Counted from the stretch's first letter, positions 7,284 to 15,906 are shown. The stretch: 64,000 nucleotides of DNA from Streptomyces sp. SID8352 (GCF_009862265.1 NZ_WWGX01000082.1:90049-154048); one strand, 5' to 3'. Numbers and translations are program-made. Notes: generated by a model from the sequence alone, not told the origin.

Positions 7284-8918
7284 ATGCTGGAATTCCTGGG
7301 TGCCCGTGACGGCTTCTCCGACCAGGGCCTGTACCTGTACGGGAAGTTCGACGAGGCCCCCGAGTCCGTTCCCTACGCGGAGTTCCCCGGACGGGTCGCC
7401 GCCAGTGCCGATTTCCTCCGCGACCACGGGGTGCGTCCCGGCAGCCGGGTCCTGTTCCCCTTCGAGACCTCCGCCGAGGTGATCCTCTCCTTCTTCGCGC
7501 TCATGGAGATCGGCGCGCTCCCGCTGTGCGTGAAGCCCTTCGCGCTCAGCACCCCGCTGCGGACCTACGAGGAGTTCCTCGACCGGATCGCCCGCGACCA
7601 CGGCGCCGACCACGTCCTCGCCGTCCCGAGCCTCGCCCCCGTCGCCCTGCCCGCGCCCGCCCTGCCCCTGCCTCCGGCCGGGCCGCTCGCGTCCGGCGCG
7701 CGGCGGGGGCCCGCGGTGCTGCGCGTGCCCGGCGACGAGGAGACGGCCTTCGTCCAGTTCTCCTCGGGCTCCACCTCCTTCCCCAAGGGCATCCCGATCC
7801 TGCACGGCAGGCTGCGCGCCAACCTCGGGATGATCACCCGCACCGACGGCCGGGTCCCCGGCGACCGGGTCAGCAGCTGGCTGCCGCTCTACCACGACAT
7901 GGGCCTGGTCGGCGGGATGCTCTCGTGCTTCCGGGTGGGCTGCGACCTGCTCCTGGCCGACCCGACCTCGTTCCTCTTCGACGCCCGCGGCTGGTGGGAA
8001 CACCTGTCCGCGGAGCGGGTGATGGGCACGGTCATCCCCAACTTCGCCGTCGACTACTCGCTGCGCATGATGGCCGACGCGGACCCGGCCGAACTCGCGG
8101 AGCTGGACCTCTCCCGGATACGGGCCGTCTACCTCGGCAGCGAGCCGATCAACATCCCCAACCTGGAGGCGTTCACCGCCCTGATGGAGCCCTCGGGGCT
8201 GCGGTCGACGGCCTTCATGCCCTGCTACGGCATGGCCGAGGCCGTCCTGCTGGTCTCCAGCAGGGAACCCGGCCAGGGCGTCCGGACCGTGCCCGCGCCC
8301 TCCGGCGTCCCGGCCGTCTGCGTGGGGCGGCCCATGCCGGAGTTCACCGTCCGTGTGCGCGACGGGGACGGCCGGATCTGCGGCGAGAACGAACTGGGCC
8401 TGATCGAACTGTCCGGCGGCAGTCTCGCCACCGCCTACCTCGGCCGCAGCGGCACGCTGGCGGGCGACGACGGCTTCTACCCCACCGGGGACATCGGCTT
8501 CCTCGACGGCGGCGAGCTGTTCGTCACGGGGCGGGACGGCGACCGGATCAAGGTCAACGGGCAGAGCCTGTTCGCCGCGGACTTCGAACAGGCGGTGGAG
8601 CGACTTCCGTTCGTGCGCCAGGGCCGGACCGCGGTCGTGGAGAGCGGGGGGAACATCCTGGTCCTCACCGACTCCTGCCGGGAGACCCGCCAGGACACGG
8701 AGGGCTGCCGGACCCGCGTCGTCGACCAGCTCGTGCGCACCCTCGGCGTCACCGTCCGGCCCCAGGACGTCCACTTCCTGCGCCCCGGCCAGCTCCCCCG
8801 CACCAGCAGCGGCAAGCTCCGCCGCCGGGCGGTGCTGGAGGCGTACGAGGGGGGACGGCTGCGGGGCCCGACGCTGCCCGAGCCCGCCCCGGAGACCGGG
8901 GCGGGAGCCGGTTCCTAG
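7284..8918 (+). CDS. Fatty-acyl-AMP ligase (FAAL-type acyl-ACP synthetase)
   Basis: A 544-residue adenylate-forming enzyme. Visible signatures are the P-loop-like FSSGSTSFPKG at about residue 158, the FAAL-typical WLPLYHDMGLVGG, YGMAEAV, YPTGDIGF, and the C-terminal hinge TGRDGDRIKVNG with a catalytic Lys in SSGKLRRR. FAALs activate fatty acids as acyl adenylates and load them onto an ACP rather than CoA. The ATG at 7284 follows AAGGACC. As the only activating enzyme beside a dedicated ACP, it probably primes that ACP. The TAG stop lies inside the border of a dispersed repeat (8915-9030), so the last few residues may be recent. Confidence 0.88.
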   Translation: MLEFLGARDGFSDQGLYLYGKFDEAPESVPYAEFPGRVAASADFLRDHGVRPGSRVLFPFETSAEVILSFFALMEIGALPLCVKPFALSTPLRTYEEFLDRIARDHGADHVLAVPSLAPVALPAPALPLPPAGPLASGARRGPAVLRVPGDEETAFVQFSSGSTSFPKGIPILHGRLRANLGMITRTDGRVPGDRVSSWLPLYHDMGLVGGMLSCFRVGCDLLLADPTSFLFDARGWWEHLSAERVMGTVIPNFAVDYSLRMMADADPAELAELDLSRIRAVYLGSEPINIPNLEAFTALMEPSGLRSTAFMPCYGMAEAVLLVSSREPGQGVRTVPAPSGVPAVCVGRPMPEFTVRVRDGDGRICGENELGLIELSGGSLATAYLGRSGTLAGDDGFYPTGDIGFLDGGELFVTGRDGDRIKVNGQSLFAADFEQAVERLPFVRQGRTAVVESGGNILVLTDSCRETRQDTEGCRTRVVDQLVRTLGVTVRPQDVHFLRPGQLPRTSSGKLRRRAVLEAYEGGRLRGPTLPEPAPETGAGAGS

Positions 8919-9030
8919 GGCCTGTCCGACCATGGCCGTCGTCGCCCGTGGGGCGGCCCGGGCGGCCGGGCGGCGTCGGGTGCGTGCTCCCGGCGCCCCG
9001 GCCCCGGGCCTTCGTGCTGGACGTACTCGG
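8915..9030. repeat. Dispersed repeat, copy A
   Basis: This stretch matches 24717-24828 closely along about 110 bp, apart from a few indels. Shared landmarks are CTAGGGCCTGTC at the left edge, then GTCGCCCG, a GGTGCG/GTGCTCCCGGCG block and TTCGTGCTGGAC. Both copies begin at CTAG, whose TAG is the stop codon of the preceding gene. One-ended similarity, a CTAG border and unrelated hosts suggest a fragment of a mobile element; no matching opposite end is visible. Confidence 0.65.
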
Positions 9031-9322
9031 GGCCGGGGTCGGCGCGGCGGGAGTGCGTGCATGGTGTCGTGGGGCAGACGGGAATTGCCAGAAAGGCCTC
9101 AGGACCCCCGGGCGGTGGCCTCCGGACGGATCGGCCGCTCCGGACCACGCCTCCCCGCTGGGACGCGCCGGGTGTGTGCCCGGGGGCCGGGCACCGCGCG
9201 CCGGGTGTGTGCCCGGGACCGGGAACGCCTGGTGAGGGCCGCCGTGAGACGGGTGTCATGTCCGGGGCGAGAGTTGTCCACAGGGCTCAGCGGGATTCCG
9301 TGATTCGCGAGATCGTCGATCC
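9031..9322. other. Intergenic region upstream of the DUF4192 gene
   Basis: About 290 bp of mostly GC-rich sequence follows the dispersed repeat. It becomes less GC-rich near 9280-9320, where the promoter and leader of the downstream gene should lie. Two near-identical 18-bp stretches, both containing GCGCCGGGTGTGTGCC, occur near 9165-9215. I see no gene. Confidence 0.4.
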
Positions 9323-10819
9323 ATGACGAACCGCAGCGAAGCGCGCGAAGCCGCCGACGACGACCCGCAGGTCACCCTCCGCACCCCGGCCGAGCTGGCG
9401 GACGCCCTGCCGTATCTGCTCGGGCACCGGCCGGAGGACAGCATCGTCCTGGCCGCCCTGTACGACCGGGACGGGCAGGGCCGGTTCGGCGGCCGGGCCA
9501 GGCTCGGCATCCCCGCCGGGCCGGACGACTGGCCGGGAGCGGCCCGGGAGTTGGTGCGCGGCCTGGTGGCCGGCGGGGAGCGCCGCGGCACCCGCCCGGT
9601 GCGGATGGTCGCCTATCTCTGCCAGGAGCCGGCCCCGGGCGAGTCCGGCCGTCAGGTGATGGAGCGGCTGCGGCCCCTGGCGCAGACCCTGCGCCTGGAG
9701 AGCGGTGCCCTCGACATCCCGGTGGTCGAGGCGCTCTGCATCTCCGACGGGCGCTTCTGGTCCTACTGCCACGACGACGAGGTCAACTGCCCGCCCGAGG
9801 GCGTCCCCATGGGGCTGCCGGGCACCTCGGTGCTCGCGGCGGCCGCCGCCTACGCCGGTATCCAGGTGCGGGGCTCGCTGCGGGAGCTGCGGAGGCGGCT
9901 GCTGCCCTGGGAGGGCGCCGCCGCGGCCGAGCAGGAGAGCGCCCTCGACGCGGCGGGCTCGGCGCTGATCTCCCGGATCTTCGACACCACCCGGCGCGGG
10001 GACGTCGCCGAGGACACGCTCGACCTGGCCTCCCGCCTCATGGACCGACTGGCCGCGGCCCCGGCGGCGTCCGGCACCGCCGCGGCGGACGGGCGCGACG
10101 ACCGGCTGATCACCCATGACGAGGCCGCCGCCCTGGTCCTCGGCCTCCAGGACCGCACCACCCGGGACCGGGCCGCCGGATGGATGGAGGGCGCGGAGGC
10201 GGGCCCCGCGCTGCGGCTCTGGCGCGCGCTGGCCCGCCGGTGCGTCGGCCCCTACGGCGAGCACGCGGCGGCGCCGCTCAGCCTCGCGGGCTGGGTCGCC
10301 TGGTCCACGGGCGACGAGTTGGAGGCGCGGGAGGCCCTCGCCATGGCCCTGGGCGCCGATCAGGACTACCTCTTCGCGCGCCTGCTGCACCAGGCGTGCA
10401 ACGAGGGGCTCGATCCCGAGTCGATCCGCCGCTGTCTGCGCACCGACCGGGCGGGCGGCGCGGTGACCGGGGGCGGCGTTCAGGGCGGGACGGAGGGCGC
10501 CGCCGGGTCCGGGACGGATGACGGCGGCGTGGCCCCCGGGGCCGGGGCCCAGGCGGTGCCCCGGCCCCGGGCGCACCCCACCGCCGCGGCCGACGGGCAC
10601 CCCGCCCGGCTGCGGACGCGGCACCGGGCCCTGCGGCGCGCGGTCCGGCCCGATGCCGCGGCCCGGCCGGAGGGCGTGCGTCCCCGCGCCCCCATGGGCG
10701 GGGCGCGTCCCGGCGGGTCCCGCGCGGCGCGCGGGGAGGCGGGCGTCGCGCGCGGCGGAGCCGGGGGGGAGGAGAGCATCCGACGGGAGCCCGCCCGCGG
10801 GGCCGAGGAGGAGGGGTGA
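9323..10819 (+). CDS. DUF4192 domain-containing protein
   Basis: A 498-residue protein. The N-terminal signature (TPAELADALPYLLGHRPEDS, with VRMVAYLC and an SYCHDDE-containing segment further in) identifies the actinobacterial DUF4192 family, whose function is not established. The conserved part runs to about residue 375; the remainder is an Arg/Ala/Gly-rich tail that is probably disordered and partly repetitive. The start is the ATG at 9323. It stands alone and is transcribed in the same direction as the NUDIX gene downstream. No transmembrane segment is apparent, so it is probably cytoplasmic. Confidence 0.85.
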   Translation: MTNRSEAREAADDDPQVTLRTPAELADALPYLLGHRPEDSIVLAALYDRDGQGRFGGRARLGIPAGPDDWPGAARELVRGLVAGGERRGTRPVRMVAYLCQEPAPGESGRQVMERLRPLAQTLRLESGALDIPVVEALCISDGRFWSYCHDDEVNCPPEGVPMGLPGTSVLAAAAAYAGIQVRGSLRELRRRLLPWEGAAAAEQESALDAAGSALISRIFDTTRRGDVAEDTLDLASRLMDRLAAAPAASGTAAADGRDDRLITHDEAAALVLGLQDRTTRDRAAGWMEGAEAGPALRLWRALARRCVGPYGEHAAAPLSLAGWVAWSTGDELEAREALAMALGADQDYLFARLLHQACNEGLDPESIRRCLRTDRAGGAVTGGGVQGGTEGAAGSGTDDGGVAPGAGAQAVPRPRAHPTAAADGHPARLRTRHRALRRAVRPDAAARPEGVRPRAPMGGARPGGSRAARGEAGVARGGAGGEESIRREPARGAEEEG

Positions 10820-11067
10820 GCGGCGTCCGTCCCGGCCCCTGACGCCGCCCGGCTCAGCCTCGGCCGCCGGGGCGGAGGTCGGGGAGCCCGTGCCGCCCCG
10901 GGGTCGGTGCCACGAGCGGCCGGAGCGTGTCGCGGAACGGAGGGGAGGGCCTGCGCGGGGACCCGCCGGGAGCCCCGGGAAGCCGTGGCAGACGGTGCTC
11001 CGGTGGGGGTCCGGACCGGCGTGAACGGCCGGTGGCGGCGAGAACGCTGTGTAAGCGGAAGGGAGTG

Positions 11068-11090
11068 TTTATCGTCAGGAAGACGACTAT
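11068..11090 (+). promoter_or_regulatory. Imperfect inverted repeat, possible autoregulatory operator
   Basis: TTTATCGTC and GACGACTAT flank AGGAA just upstream of the NUDIX gene. The arms match over ATCGTC/GACGA. The downstream protein has a NUDIX domain followed by a winged-helix region, as in NrtR-type regulators, so an operator here would be expected. No binding data are implied. Confidence 0.4.
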
Positions 11091-11099
11091 GATCACGGC

Positions 11100-11858
11100 A
11101 TGCCCTACGACCCGTCAGCGTTTCCGCCCTTCGCCGTCACCGTGGACCTGGTCGTGCTGACCGTGCGCCGCCATTCCCTGTGCGCGCTGGCGGTGCGCAG
11201 GGGCGAGTCCCCGTTCCAGGGGCGCTGGGCCCTGCCCGGCGGCTTCGTGCGGGCCGACGAGGACCTGGCGCGGGCGGCGGCCCGGGAGCTGGCCGAGGAG
11301 ACGGGGCTGACCGTCCACGACCCCGCCGCCCCGGCCCAGGACAACGGGGCGCATCTGGAACAGCTCGCGACCTACGGGGACCCCGACCGCGACCCCCGGA
11401 TGCGCGTGGTCAGCGTCGCCCACCTGGCGCTCGCCCCCGACCTGCCCGCGCCCCGGGCGGGCGGTGACGCCAGCAACGCCCGCTGGGCGCCGGTGGAGGA
11501 GCTGCTCGACCAGCAGGGGCGCGGCCGGGACGGCGAGCCGGTGGCGCTGCTCGCCTTCGACCACGCCCGCATCCTCTCCGACGGCGTCGAACGGGCCCGC
11601 TCCAAGATCGAGTACTCGTCGCTGGCCACCGCCTTCTGCCCGTCCGAGTTCACCGTCGGCGAGCTGCGCCGGGTGTACGAGGCGGTGTGGAGCGTGTCCC
11701 TGGACCCGCGCAACTTCCACCGCAAGGTGACCGGTACCCCGGGCTTCCTCGTCCCCACCGGCGGGACGACGACCCGTCAGGGCGGGCGCCCCGCACAGCT
11801 GTTCCGCGCGGGCGGCGCCACCCTACTGAACCCCCCGATGCTGCGCCCGGAGGTGTGA
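11100..11858 (+). CDS. NUDIX domain protein with C-terminal winged helix (NrtR-like)
   Basis: A 252-residue protein. The Nudix box spans residues 47-70: it starts GGFVRADEDL and ends with the catalytic REL-x-EE-x-GL (ARELAEETGL). After about residue 155 comes a conserved segment (SSLATAFCPSEFTVGELRRV, then DPRNFHRKV) that matches the winged-helix domain of NrtR-like NUDIX regulators, which sense ADP-ribose or related nucleotides. It could be an NAD-metabolism repressor or a plain NUDIX hydrolase; because the REL-EE-GL residues are retained, hydrolysis is possible. The start is the ATG at 11100. Confidence 0.87.
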   Translation: MPYDPSAFPPFAVTVDLVVLTVRRHSLCALAVRRGESPFQGRWALPGGFVRADEDLARAAARELAEETGLTVHDPAAPAQDNGAHLEQLATYGDPDRDPRMRVVSVAHLALAPDLPAPRAGGDASNARWAPVEELLDQQGRGRDGEPVALLAFDHARILSDGVERARSKIEYSSLATAFCPSEFTVGELRRVYEAVWSVSLDPRNFHRKVTGTPGFLVPTGGTTTRQGGRPAQLFRAGGATLLNPPMLRPEV

Positions 11859-11990
11859 GCGCGGGCGCGGCCGGTCCCGGCGCGAACGGCGGACACCCGC
11901 TCGCGCACCTGGCGGAACGGGTCCGCGCGCCCGGTCGTACCGCACCCCACGACTGGCCGTGCTATACCCGGAAAATCCGATATCACGCGC

Positions 11991-12006
11991 TATCTTGCTT
12001 CGGGTG
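11991..12006 (+). promoter_or_regulatory. Probable -10 element for a leaderless transcript
   Basis: TATCTT at 11991-11996 lies 7 bases before the GTG start of the ABC gene, in an AT-richer pocket, and no ribosome-binding site is present. Transcription would start at or next to the start codon, giving a leaderless mRNA, which is common in actinobacteria. Confidence 0.5.
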
Positions 12007-14742
12007 ATCCAGGCCTTCGGACTGACCAGCACCCCCCGCAAGGAGCTTCCCCCCGCCGTCGACGACGTCTCCTTCGAGGCGCGCGCGGGCCGCGTCACCG
12101 CACTGCTCGGAGCGTCCGGCGCGGGAAAGACGACAGCGCTCGGGCTGATGCTCGAACTCCAACCCGGCCGGGGCATCACCCACTTCAGGGGACGCCCCCT
12201 GCACCGCATCGCCCACCCGGCCCGGGAGGTCGGGGTGCTGCTGGGGGACGTGCCGGGCCACCCGGGCCGCACGGTCCGCGGGCATCTGCGCATGCTCTGC
12301 GCGGCGGCCGGGGTTCCCGCGGGGCGCGGTGACGACCTCCTGGAGTCCGTCGGCCTCGTGAGCCTGCGCGAGGAGCGCCTCGGCACCCTCTCGCGCGGAC
12401 AGGACCGGCGCCTCGGGCTGGCCTGTGCCCTGCTGGCCGACCCGCACGCCCTGGTCCTCGACGACCCCGCCGCCGCGCTGTCCGCCGCCGAGGCCCGCTG
12501 GCTGCACGGCGCGCTGCGCGCGCACGCCGACCGGGGCGGCACGGTCCTGTTCGGCACCGCCGATCCCAAGGAGGCCGCCCGCACCGCCGACCACGTGGTC
12601 ACACTGGAGTGCGGCAGGGTGGTCGCGGACCAGGAGGCCGCGCGGTTCCGGCGCACCCGGCTGCGTCCCAGGGTCGCCGTCCGCAGCCCGCACGCCCCCC
12701 GGCTCGCCGCCCTGCTGGCCAAGGAGGCCCGCACCGAACGCCGTTCGGTGGAGGTCGTCCGGGAGGGCGGCAACCGCCTCGCGGTGTACGGCAGTACCTG
12801 CGCCGACATCGGTGACACCGCCTTCCGCAACGGCATCCTCGTCCACCGACTCGCCGACGAGGTGGGGGACATGGGGCCGGGGGCGGAGACGTACCCGCCG
12901 GAGGAAGAGGAGCCCGGGGCGGCGCCCGGACCGGCCCTCGGATCCGTGCCGGGCTCGCGGTCCGGGCCGGAATCCGGGCACGCGTCGGTCCCAGGGGCCG
13001 CGCCGATCTCCGGGGCCGCGCCCTTCTCGGAGCTCGCGTCGGAGTCCGGGGCCGGGCCATTCGCGCGGGCCGTGTCGGAGTCCGGGGCCGCGCCCTGCTC
13101 GGGGTCCGCGTCGGAGTCCGGGGCTGGTCCTGTGCCGTTCTCGGGGTCCGCGCCGGTATCAGAGGCCGCGTCGGGGTCCGGGGCCGGGCACGTGTCGTTC
13201 TCGGGGTCCGCGCCGGTATCAGAGGCCGCGTCGGAGTCCGGGGCCGCGGCCTTCTCGGGGCTCGCGTCGGAGTCCGGGCCCGGGCCGGCATCGGGGGCCA
13301 CGCCGGTTCCGGCGTCCGAGCCCACTTCCGCGCCCGACCGGGACACCGGGGTCGTGACCGACCGGGACACCGGGGTCGTGACCGACCGGGACCCCGGGGT
13401 CGTGTCCGGGCCGGGAGACGCGGCGGCTGAGGCGACCGCGTCCGCGTCGGTGGCCGAGTCCCCGTCCGTCGTGGGGCGGTCCCTCGCGGGCTCCGCACCC
13501 GCGGCCCACGCCATCGGCCGCCCCGCCTCGGCAGTGCGCCCCGCTCCCGCCGGACCGCAGGGCCCCGACCCCGACCCCGACCCCGTCCTCGGTCCGGCCC
13601 CGGGCACTCCCGTGCCCACCGCCATCGCGGGTACCGGCAACGCCCATCCCGACCCCGACCCCGACCCCCACCCCGCGCCCGCGGCCCCGGTACGCACCGC
13701 CTCCCCGCCGGTCCCCGTACCCGCCGCCCCCGGGGCTGTCGACCCCGCGTCCGACCCCGTACGCGGCGCCCCTCCGCCCGACTCCGTGCGCACCGCCCGC
13801 GCGGTCCCCGTGCGTACTGCCCCCGCGCCCGAACCCGTGAGCGCCGACTCCGCGCCCGCCGCCCCCGCGCCCCCGTCCCACCGTGCGGCTTCGCGTGTCG
13901 AGGGTGTCCGGGCCGTCGGGGACGTCCGGGGCGGGGACGACGGGCTCGGGCCGCCGATCCGGGTCCGTTCCGCGCCCAGCCCCCTGCGCCCGTTGCGATA
14001 CGAGCTGCACAGGACCCTGGGGATCGGCACCGGGTTCCTGACCGGCGCGGTCGTGCTGGTGGTGTCCGCGGTGACCGCCGTGGTGCTCGCCCGGATCGGG
14101 CACAGCCCGCAGCCGCGGCTGCTCGTCGCATGGCCGGCGGAGCTGCCGCTGCCGCCAGCCGCGCTGGGCGCGGGGCTGCTGGGGGCGCTCGCCTTCGGGG
14201 ACGAGTTCCGCCACCCCGCCCTCGCGGCGGACCGGGGTACCGTGCCCCGGCGGCTGGGGCTGCTCGGCGCCAAACTCGTCGTCTCGGCCCTCACCGCGCT
14301 GCTGCTGGCCGTGCTCACCCTGGGCTGCGACGCCGAACTGCTGTACCTGTTCTACGGCCCCGAACTGACCGTGGTCCCCGCCGACTGGCCCGCGCTGAGC
14401 GCCGGTTGGGCCGGGCTCGTGGTCGGCTGCGCCTGGGCCGGGCTGCTGGCCGCCGGGGTCTTCCGCTCCACCACCGCCGGGCTGGCCGCGGTGCTCGCGG
14501 TGCCCGTGCTGGTCGTACCGCTCGTACAGAGGCTCTGGGACGGTCCGTCCGTGCGGTCCGCCGCCGGTCTGCCGATGCGGCTGCGCGAGGCGCTGCTGAC
14601 GCCGTGGCCGTTCGGCGGCGAGCGGTACGTGACGGGGGTGCTACGGCTGCTGGCACAACCCGTGGGCGGCGCAATGACGTTGTCGGTGGCCGCCCTGCTC
14701 TGCGCTTATCTGCTCACCACCCTGCGCGGCAGGACCCGGTGA
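12004..14742 (+). CDS. Fused ABC ATPase-permease with long low-complexity linker
   Basis: A 912-residue protein. The N-terminal ABC ATPase has a Walker A (GASGAGKTT, residues about 36-44) and an LSRGQ signature. The Walker B is followed by Asp (LVLDDP) instead of the catalytic Glu, and the switch His seems absent (LFGTADPKEA). Residues about 300-655 are an Ala/Pro/Ser/Gly repeat linker. Residues about 660-912 hold about six hydrophobic segments resembling an ABC-2 permease. The start is the GTG at 12004, possibly leaderless. It lies directly upstream of whiH in the same direction. The substrate is unknown; weak or regulatory ATPase activity is an inference from the missing residues. Confidence 0.82.
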   Translation: MIQAFGLTSTPRKELPPAVDDVSFEARAGRVTALLGASGAGKTTALGLMLELQPGRGITHFRGRPLHRIAHPAREVGVLLGDVPGHPGRTVRGHLRMLCAAAGVPAGRGDDLLESVGLVSLREERLGTLSRGQDRRLGLACALLADPHALVLDDPAAALSAAEARWLHGALRAHADRGGTVLFGTADPKEAARTADHVVTLECGRVVADQEAARFRRTRLRPRVAVRSPHAPRLAALLAKEARTERRSVEVVREGGNRLAVYGSTCADIGDTAFRNGILVHRLADEVGDMGPGAETYPPEEEEPGAAPGPALGSVPGSRSGPESGHASVPGAAPISGAAPFSELASESGAGPFARAVSESGAAPCSGSASESGAGPVPFSGSAPVSEAASGSGAGHVSFSGSAPVSEAASESGAAAFSGLASESGPGPASGATPVPASEPTSAPDRDTGVVTDRDTGVVTDRDPGVVSGPGDAAAEATASASVAESPSVVGRSLAGSAPAAHAIGRPASAVRPAPAGPQGPDPDPDPVLGPAPGTPVPTAIAGTGNAHPDPDPDPHPAPAAPVRTASPPVPVPAAPGAVDPASDPVRGAPPPDSVRTARAVPVRTAPAPEPVSADSAPAAPAPPSHRAASRVEGVRAVGDVRGGDDGLGPPIRVRSAPSPLRPLRYELHRTLGIGTGFLTGAVVLVVSAVTAVVLARIGHSPQPRLLVAWPAELPLPPAALGAGLLGALAFGDEFRHPALAADRGTVPRRLGLLGAKLVVSALTALLLAVLTLGCDAELLYLFYGPELTVVPADWPALSAGWAGLVVGCAWAGLLAAGVFRSTTAGLAAVLAVPVLVVPLVQRLWDGPSVRSAAGLPMRLREALLTPWPFGGERYVTGVLRLLAQPVGGAMTLSVAALLCAYLLTTLRGRTR
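12910..13310 (+). repeat. Coding minisatellite within the ABC protein linker
   Basis: Many imperfect copies of a Ser-Glu-Ser-Gly-Ala type unit (DNA core GCGTCGGAGTCCGGGGCC) appear in tandem, some in longer blocks such as the repeated TCGGGGTCCGCGCCGGTATC near 13143 and 13203. A second short repeat encoding DRDTGVVT lies at about 13340-13400. The unit is kept in frame, so expansions lengthen the linker without disrupting the gene. Confidence 0.8.
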
Positions 14743-14904
14743 CCACCGCGGATGTCTTCCGTTCCGGCCGTGCGCACAACTCCCCCGCGGGAAGCCCGTT
14801 TCTTTCCGATAAGGCGTCAATTGGGGCGGGGTGAGCGATCACCCTTTCGTGTGCTTTTCACCAAAGCCCTCAAGGGAGTTGAGGACCAGGCCGACAAAGG
14901 ATGC

Positions 14905-15792
14905 GTGAGTACCCTTGCGCACACCATGATGACCTCCGCCCGTTCCTCCGACTCCGGTCTGTCGAACCCGGGCGAACTCGACCGCTACCCCTACGCGGAG
15001 ACGCCCGGCGTCGACCGCGGCGGGGCGCCCGCGTGGGAGGGGATGGAGCCCGATCTCGGCCGTGTCAGCAGGCGCCCCGCGGGCAGCCGCGGCCGCGGAC
15101 TGCACGGGCAACTCGTCCAGCAGCTCGGCCAGATGATCGTCTCCGGTGATCTGGGGGCGGACCGCCCCCTGGTGCCCGAGGAGATCGGCCAGCGTTTCGA
15201 GGTCTCCCGCACGGTCGTCCGGGAGTCCCTCCGCGTCCTGGAGGCCAAGGGCCTGGTCAGCGCCCGGCCCAACGTCGGCACCCGGGTGCGCCCCGTGAGC
15301 GACTGGAACCTGCTCGACCCCGACATCATCGAGTGGCGCGCCTTCGGGCCGCAGCGCGACGACCAGCGCCGGGAGCTGAGCGAGCTGCGCTGGACGATCG
15401 AGCCCCTCGCCGCCCGGCTGGCCGCCGGTCACGGCCGCGAGGACGTGCAGCAGCGGCTGGCCGACATGGTCGGCATCATGGGCCATGCCATGGCGCAGGG
15501 TGACGCGCTCACCTTTTCCCGGGCCGACACCGAGTTCCACGCCCTACTCATCCAGGTCGCGGGCAACCGCATGCTGGAGCACCTGTCCGGGATCGTCTCC
15601 GCCGCCCTCCATGTGTCCGGCGGCCCGGTCACGGGCTGTGACCGGCCGAACGAGGGGTCCCTCGGACAGCACGGCCGGATCGTCGACGCGCTCGCCGCGG
15701 GCGACGGCGCCGCCGCCGAGACGGCCATGCGCCACCTCCTCGTCGTCCACCCCGAGGTGGAGCGCGTCGTCCCCGCCCCGCGCGAGCACTGA
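14905..15792 (+). CDS. whiH: Sporulation regulator WhiH (GntR/FadR family)
   Basis: A 295-residue GntR-family protein with a winged HTH at about residues 66-128 (EEIGQRFEVSRTVVRESLRV) and a C-terminal all-helical FCD-type sensor domain. The N-terminus MSTLAHTMMTS and the position just upstream of hrdB fit WhiH, which in Streptomyces controls sporulation septation in aerial hyphae. I chose the GTG at 14905, preceded closely by AAAGGA; an ATG at 14926 is an alternative. A strong hairpin follows at 15907-15952. The FCD domain implies a small carboxylate ligand, but none is known to me. Confidence 0.85.
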   Translation: MSTLAHTMMTSARSSDSGLSNPGELDRYPYAETPGVDRGGAPAWEGMEPDLGRVSRRPAGSRGRGLHGQLVQQLGQMIVSGDLGADRPLVPEEIGQRFEVSRTVVRESLRVLEAKGLVSARPNVGTRVRPVSDWNLLDPDIIEWRAFGPQRDDQRRELSELRWTIEPLAARLAAGHGREDVQQRLADMVGIMGHAMAQGDALTFSRADTEFHALLIQVAGNRMLEHLSGIVSAALHVSGGPVTGCDRPNEGSLGQHGRIVDALAAGDGAAAETAMRHLLVVHPEVERVVPAPREH

Positions 15793-15906
15793 TCCCCGGG
15801 CGAGCACCGACCCCCGCGCGAGCACCGACCGCGTCCGGCCCGGCGGGGGCGGGCCCCGGGTGCGCCGCCTCCCCCTCCCGCGGCGGTTCCGGACCGCCCG
15901 TCACCA

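Noticed and set aside
3719..7285. Very long open frame on the minus strand across the acyl operon
   Set aside because: It lies opposite well-supported genes and its translation is Arg/Gly/Val-rich with no family resemblance; a common effect of high GC.
8915..9030. A complete insertion sequence at 8.9 kb
   Set aside because: No transposase frame and no matching inverted end within several hundred bases; only a diverged border is present.
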